Below are positions 62,621 through 64,000 of a DNA stretch of 64,000 nucleotides, one piece after another. The notes under the pieces were generated by a model. That model saw nothing but the letters and a program-made list of their open reading frames with translations. It was not told the origin of the DNA and searched no databases. The stretch is from assembly GCF_003254395.2 (NCBI RefSeq), contig NC_037647.1, positions 3,636,350 through 3,700,349 on the forward strand. Direction: 5' to 3'. The stretch's first letter is position 1. Every line of letters starts with the position of its first letter. Source of the stretch: Apis mellifera. Taxonomy: Eukaryota; Arthropoda; Insecta; Hymenoptera; Apidae. A program made the position numbers and the translations under genes.

Positions 62621-64000
62621 GGGTTATTGGGTTAAGGTTCGTTTCGGACACGTTGAGAGATGGAATTATTAGAAGTATATATGGAGAGAGATATATGTAT
62701 ATATTTTTTTTAATTAGTTAGGTTAGGGGGTCGAAGTAATATTCATCTGTTGATTCGCACGTGTAAGGTGTATTGTTATATTTATACATACGGTTTTGTT
62801 GGAAGCGATTACGAGTATTATGAAGTTCGTTTCTTCGATTTCTTTCCGTGAAATTAGATATAGATATATTAAATTTAAATTCTATGATATGTATCGATAT
62901 ATCGGATGGTATATAAAGGAAGGGGATTCTTCTGGAATTTGAAAATGAATTTTCAGTTTTATTTTTAATCTGTACAATATGTTAAGTAATGTTCTTATAT
63001 ATACATGTGTATATATATATATGTACAAATATTGATATTGATACGTGATACATTTATGTGAGTGCCATCACTCGAAAATATTATTTGCTTAATCACACGT
63101 AAGCAATACGATGGTGATACGGTAAATTTAAAATTGTACGCGTTATTAAATAAAATTAAAATTAATATTACTACCATTTGATGACGAAAATGATTATTAA
63201 TATTACAGTGTCAAACTGAAAATTCGAAAATTCGTTTAATAATAAAGATTCCACTAAAAAAAAAAGTCATCATTCTATTAGAAAGAACGATGACTTTTTC
63301 CGCATCGATAACTCGATAAGTGGAAACTTTTTTTTTGCGAAAAATGAATTTTCGTCGAGCGTCGAAGTAGAATTTGAAATCGTTAATATAACTTTTCGTC
63401 GCATGGAAAAAGTTGTAAATACCGCGAATTAACAATTTACTCTTCGGGTTTTCCTCCATTATTCCGTTTTGCTCTTCTTCGTCCGTGCGTTTGTTTTGAA
63501 GACTCTTGTTGGTCGGGTAAATTGGATGGAGCAACCGGGGAAGACGGTTTCGGAAATTTCTTGGCCGGCCGTTAGTCGCCGAGGAAACGATGCGATTAAC
63601 ACTGGCCAGGCGTTTAAATTACCAGAGTAATTTCCACGCGTGTTAATGCCGAGTTGGAGCGGCGCCAGCCTTTTGTTGACGATCGGTGTCACATTTGTTA
63701 TACTCGCGTTACTCGTACCTCGTGCTAAATTTCCACGCCAAGATTTCGAGAAGATCCCTCTTCTGACGGTCATCGCATATATCTCCTTTTAATCGAATTT
63801 CTCATTTTATTCCCCTTCTCGCCTCCCGTTGGAAACTGTTGGCCGCTTTTGTGCAACAGTTGGACCTCGATACAACAAACTGATTTTCACCGTTGCATTA
63901 TAGAACGGGTTTGAAAAGTTTCGAAACCCGTGGAAGGTTTGGTAGATTTGTTTCCGACTTTGAATTAAATATATCGAACAGTGACTTCGATACTCGATGA
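62621..64000. other. AT-rich upstream flank, no recognisable gene
   Basis: AT-rich with a TA-rich stretch near 63000. A short perfect hairpin lies at 63261-63299, and a GC-richer segment at 63.45-63.77 kb contains a minus-strand ATG (63771-63773) that reads 18 codons to a weak GAG|GTACGA donor in phase 1. Nothing further is supported. Confidence 0.5.

Overview
This is a eukaryotic, insect-type window, most probably from a bee (Hymenoptera: Apoidea, Apis-like). That is inferred from the strongly AT-rich background broken by short CpG-rich islands, abundant (GA)n, (TA)n and poly-T simple repeats, very long introns, and a zinc-finger protein best explained as the insect BCL11 orthologue (CG9650 in Drosophila). 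The species itself cannot be proved from the sequence alone. No bacterial-type gene, operon, CRISPR array or intact transposon was seen.

One gene is certain. A BCL11A/BCL11B-type transcription factor is encoded on the minus strand. Its large last coding exon lies at 22162-24338 and an upstream coding exon at 36672-37124. The two are joined across a 12.3 kb intron with good splice sites and matching phase (G|AA gives Glu). Together they encode all seven zinc fingers of the family: the N-terminal CCHC finger, one isolated finger, a loosened central pair and the C-terminal DNA-binding triplet. They also carry a PxDLS CtBP-docking motif, two SUMO consensus sites and a poly-Gln tract. The start codon lies further upstream. 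The best candidate first coding exon is 60008-60044, which would place a 22.9 kb first intron between it and the second exon and give a protein of 888 residues. At least four other phase-compatible start exons are visible, so alternative promoters are plausible.

Layout: 1-17.6 kb is probably intergenic (downstream of the gene), AT-rich with CpG-rich islands holding YY1/Pho-like, CRE and TTGACCAAT motifs but no convincing gene. 17.6-22.16 kb is rich in poly-T, TA and AAT repeats and is probably a long 3' UTR plus downstream flank. 22.16-37.12 kb is the body of the BCL11 gene. 37.1-60.0 kb is probably intron 1, with two families of tandem repeats and a CTCF-like site pair. 60.0-62.6 kb is a CpG-rich promoter-like island containing Z-DNA-prone repeats and a plus-strand TATA box. 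62.6-64 kb is AT-rich upstream flank.

Many long open frames in the window are low-complexity readings through CpG islands or CT/GA microsatellites, and I do not call them genes.
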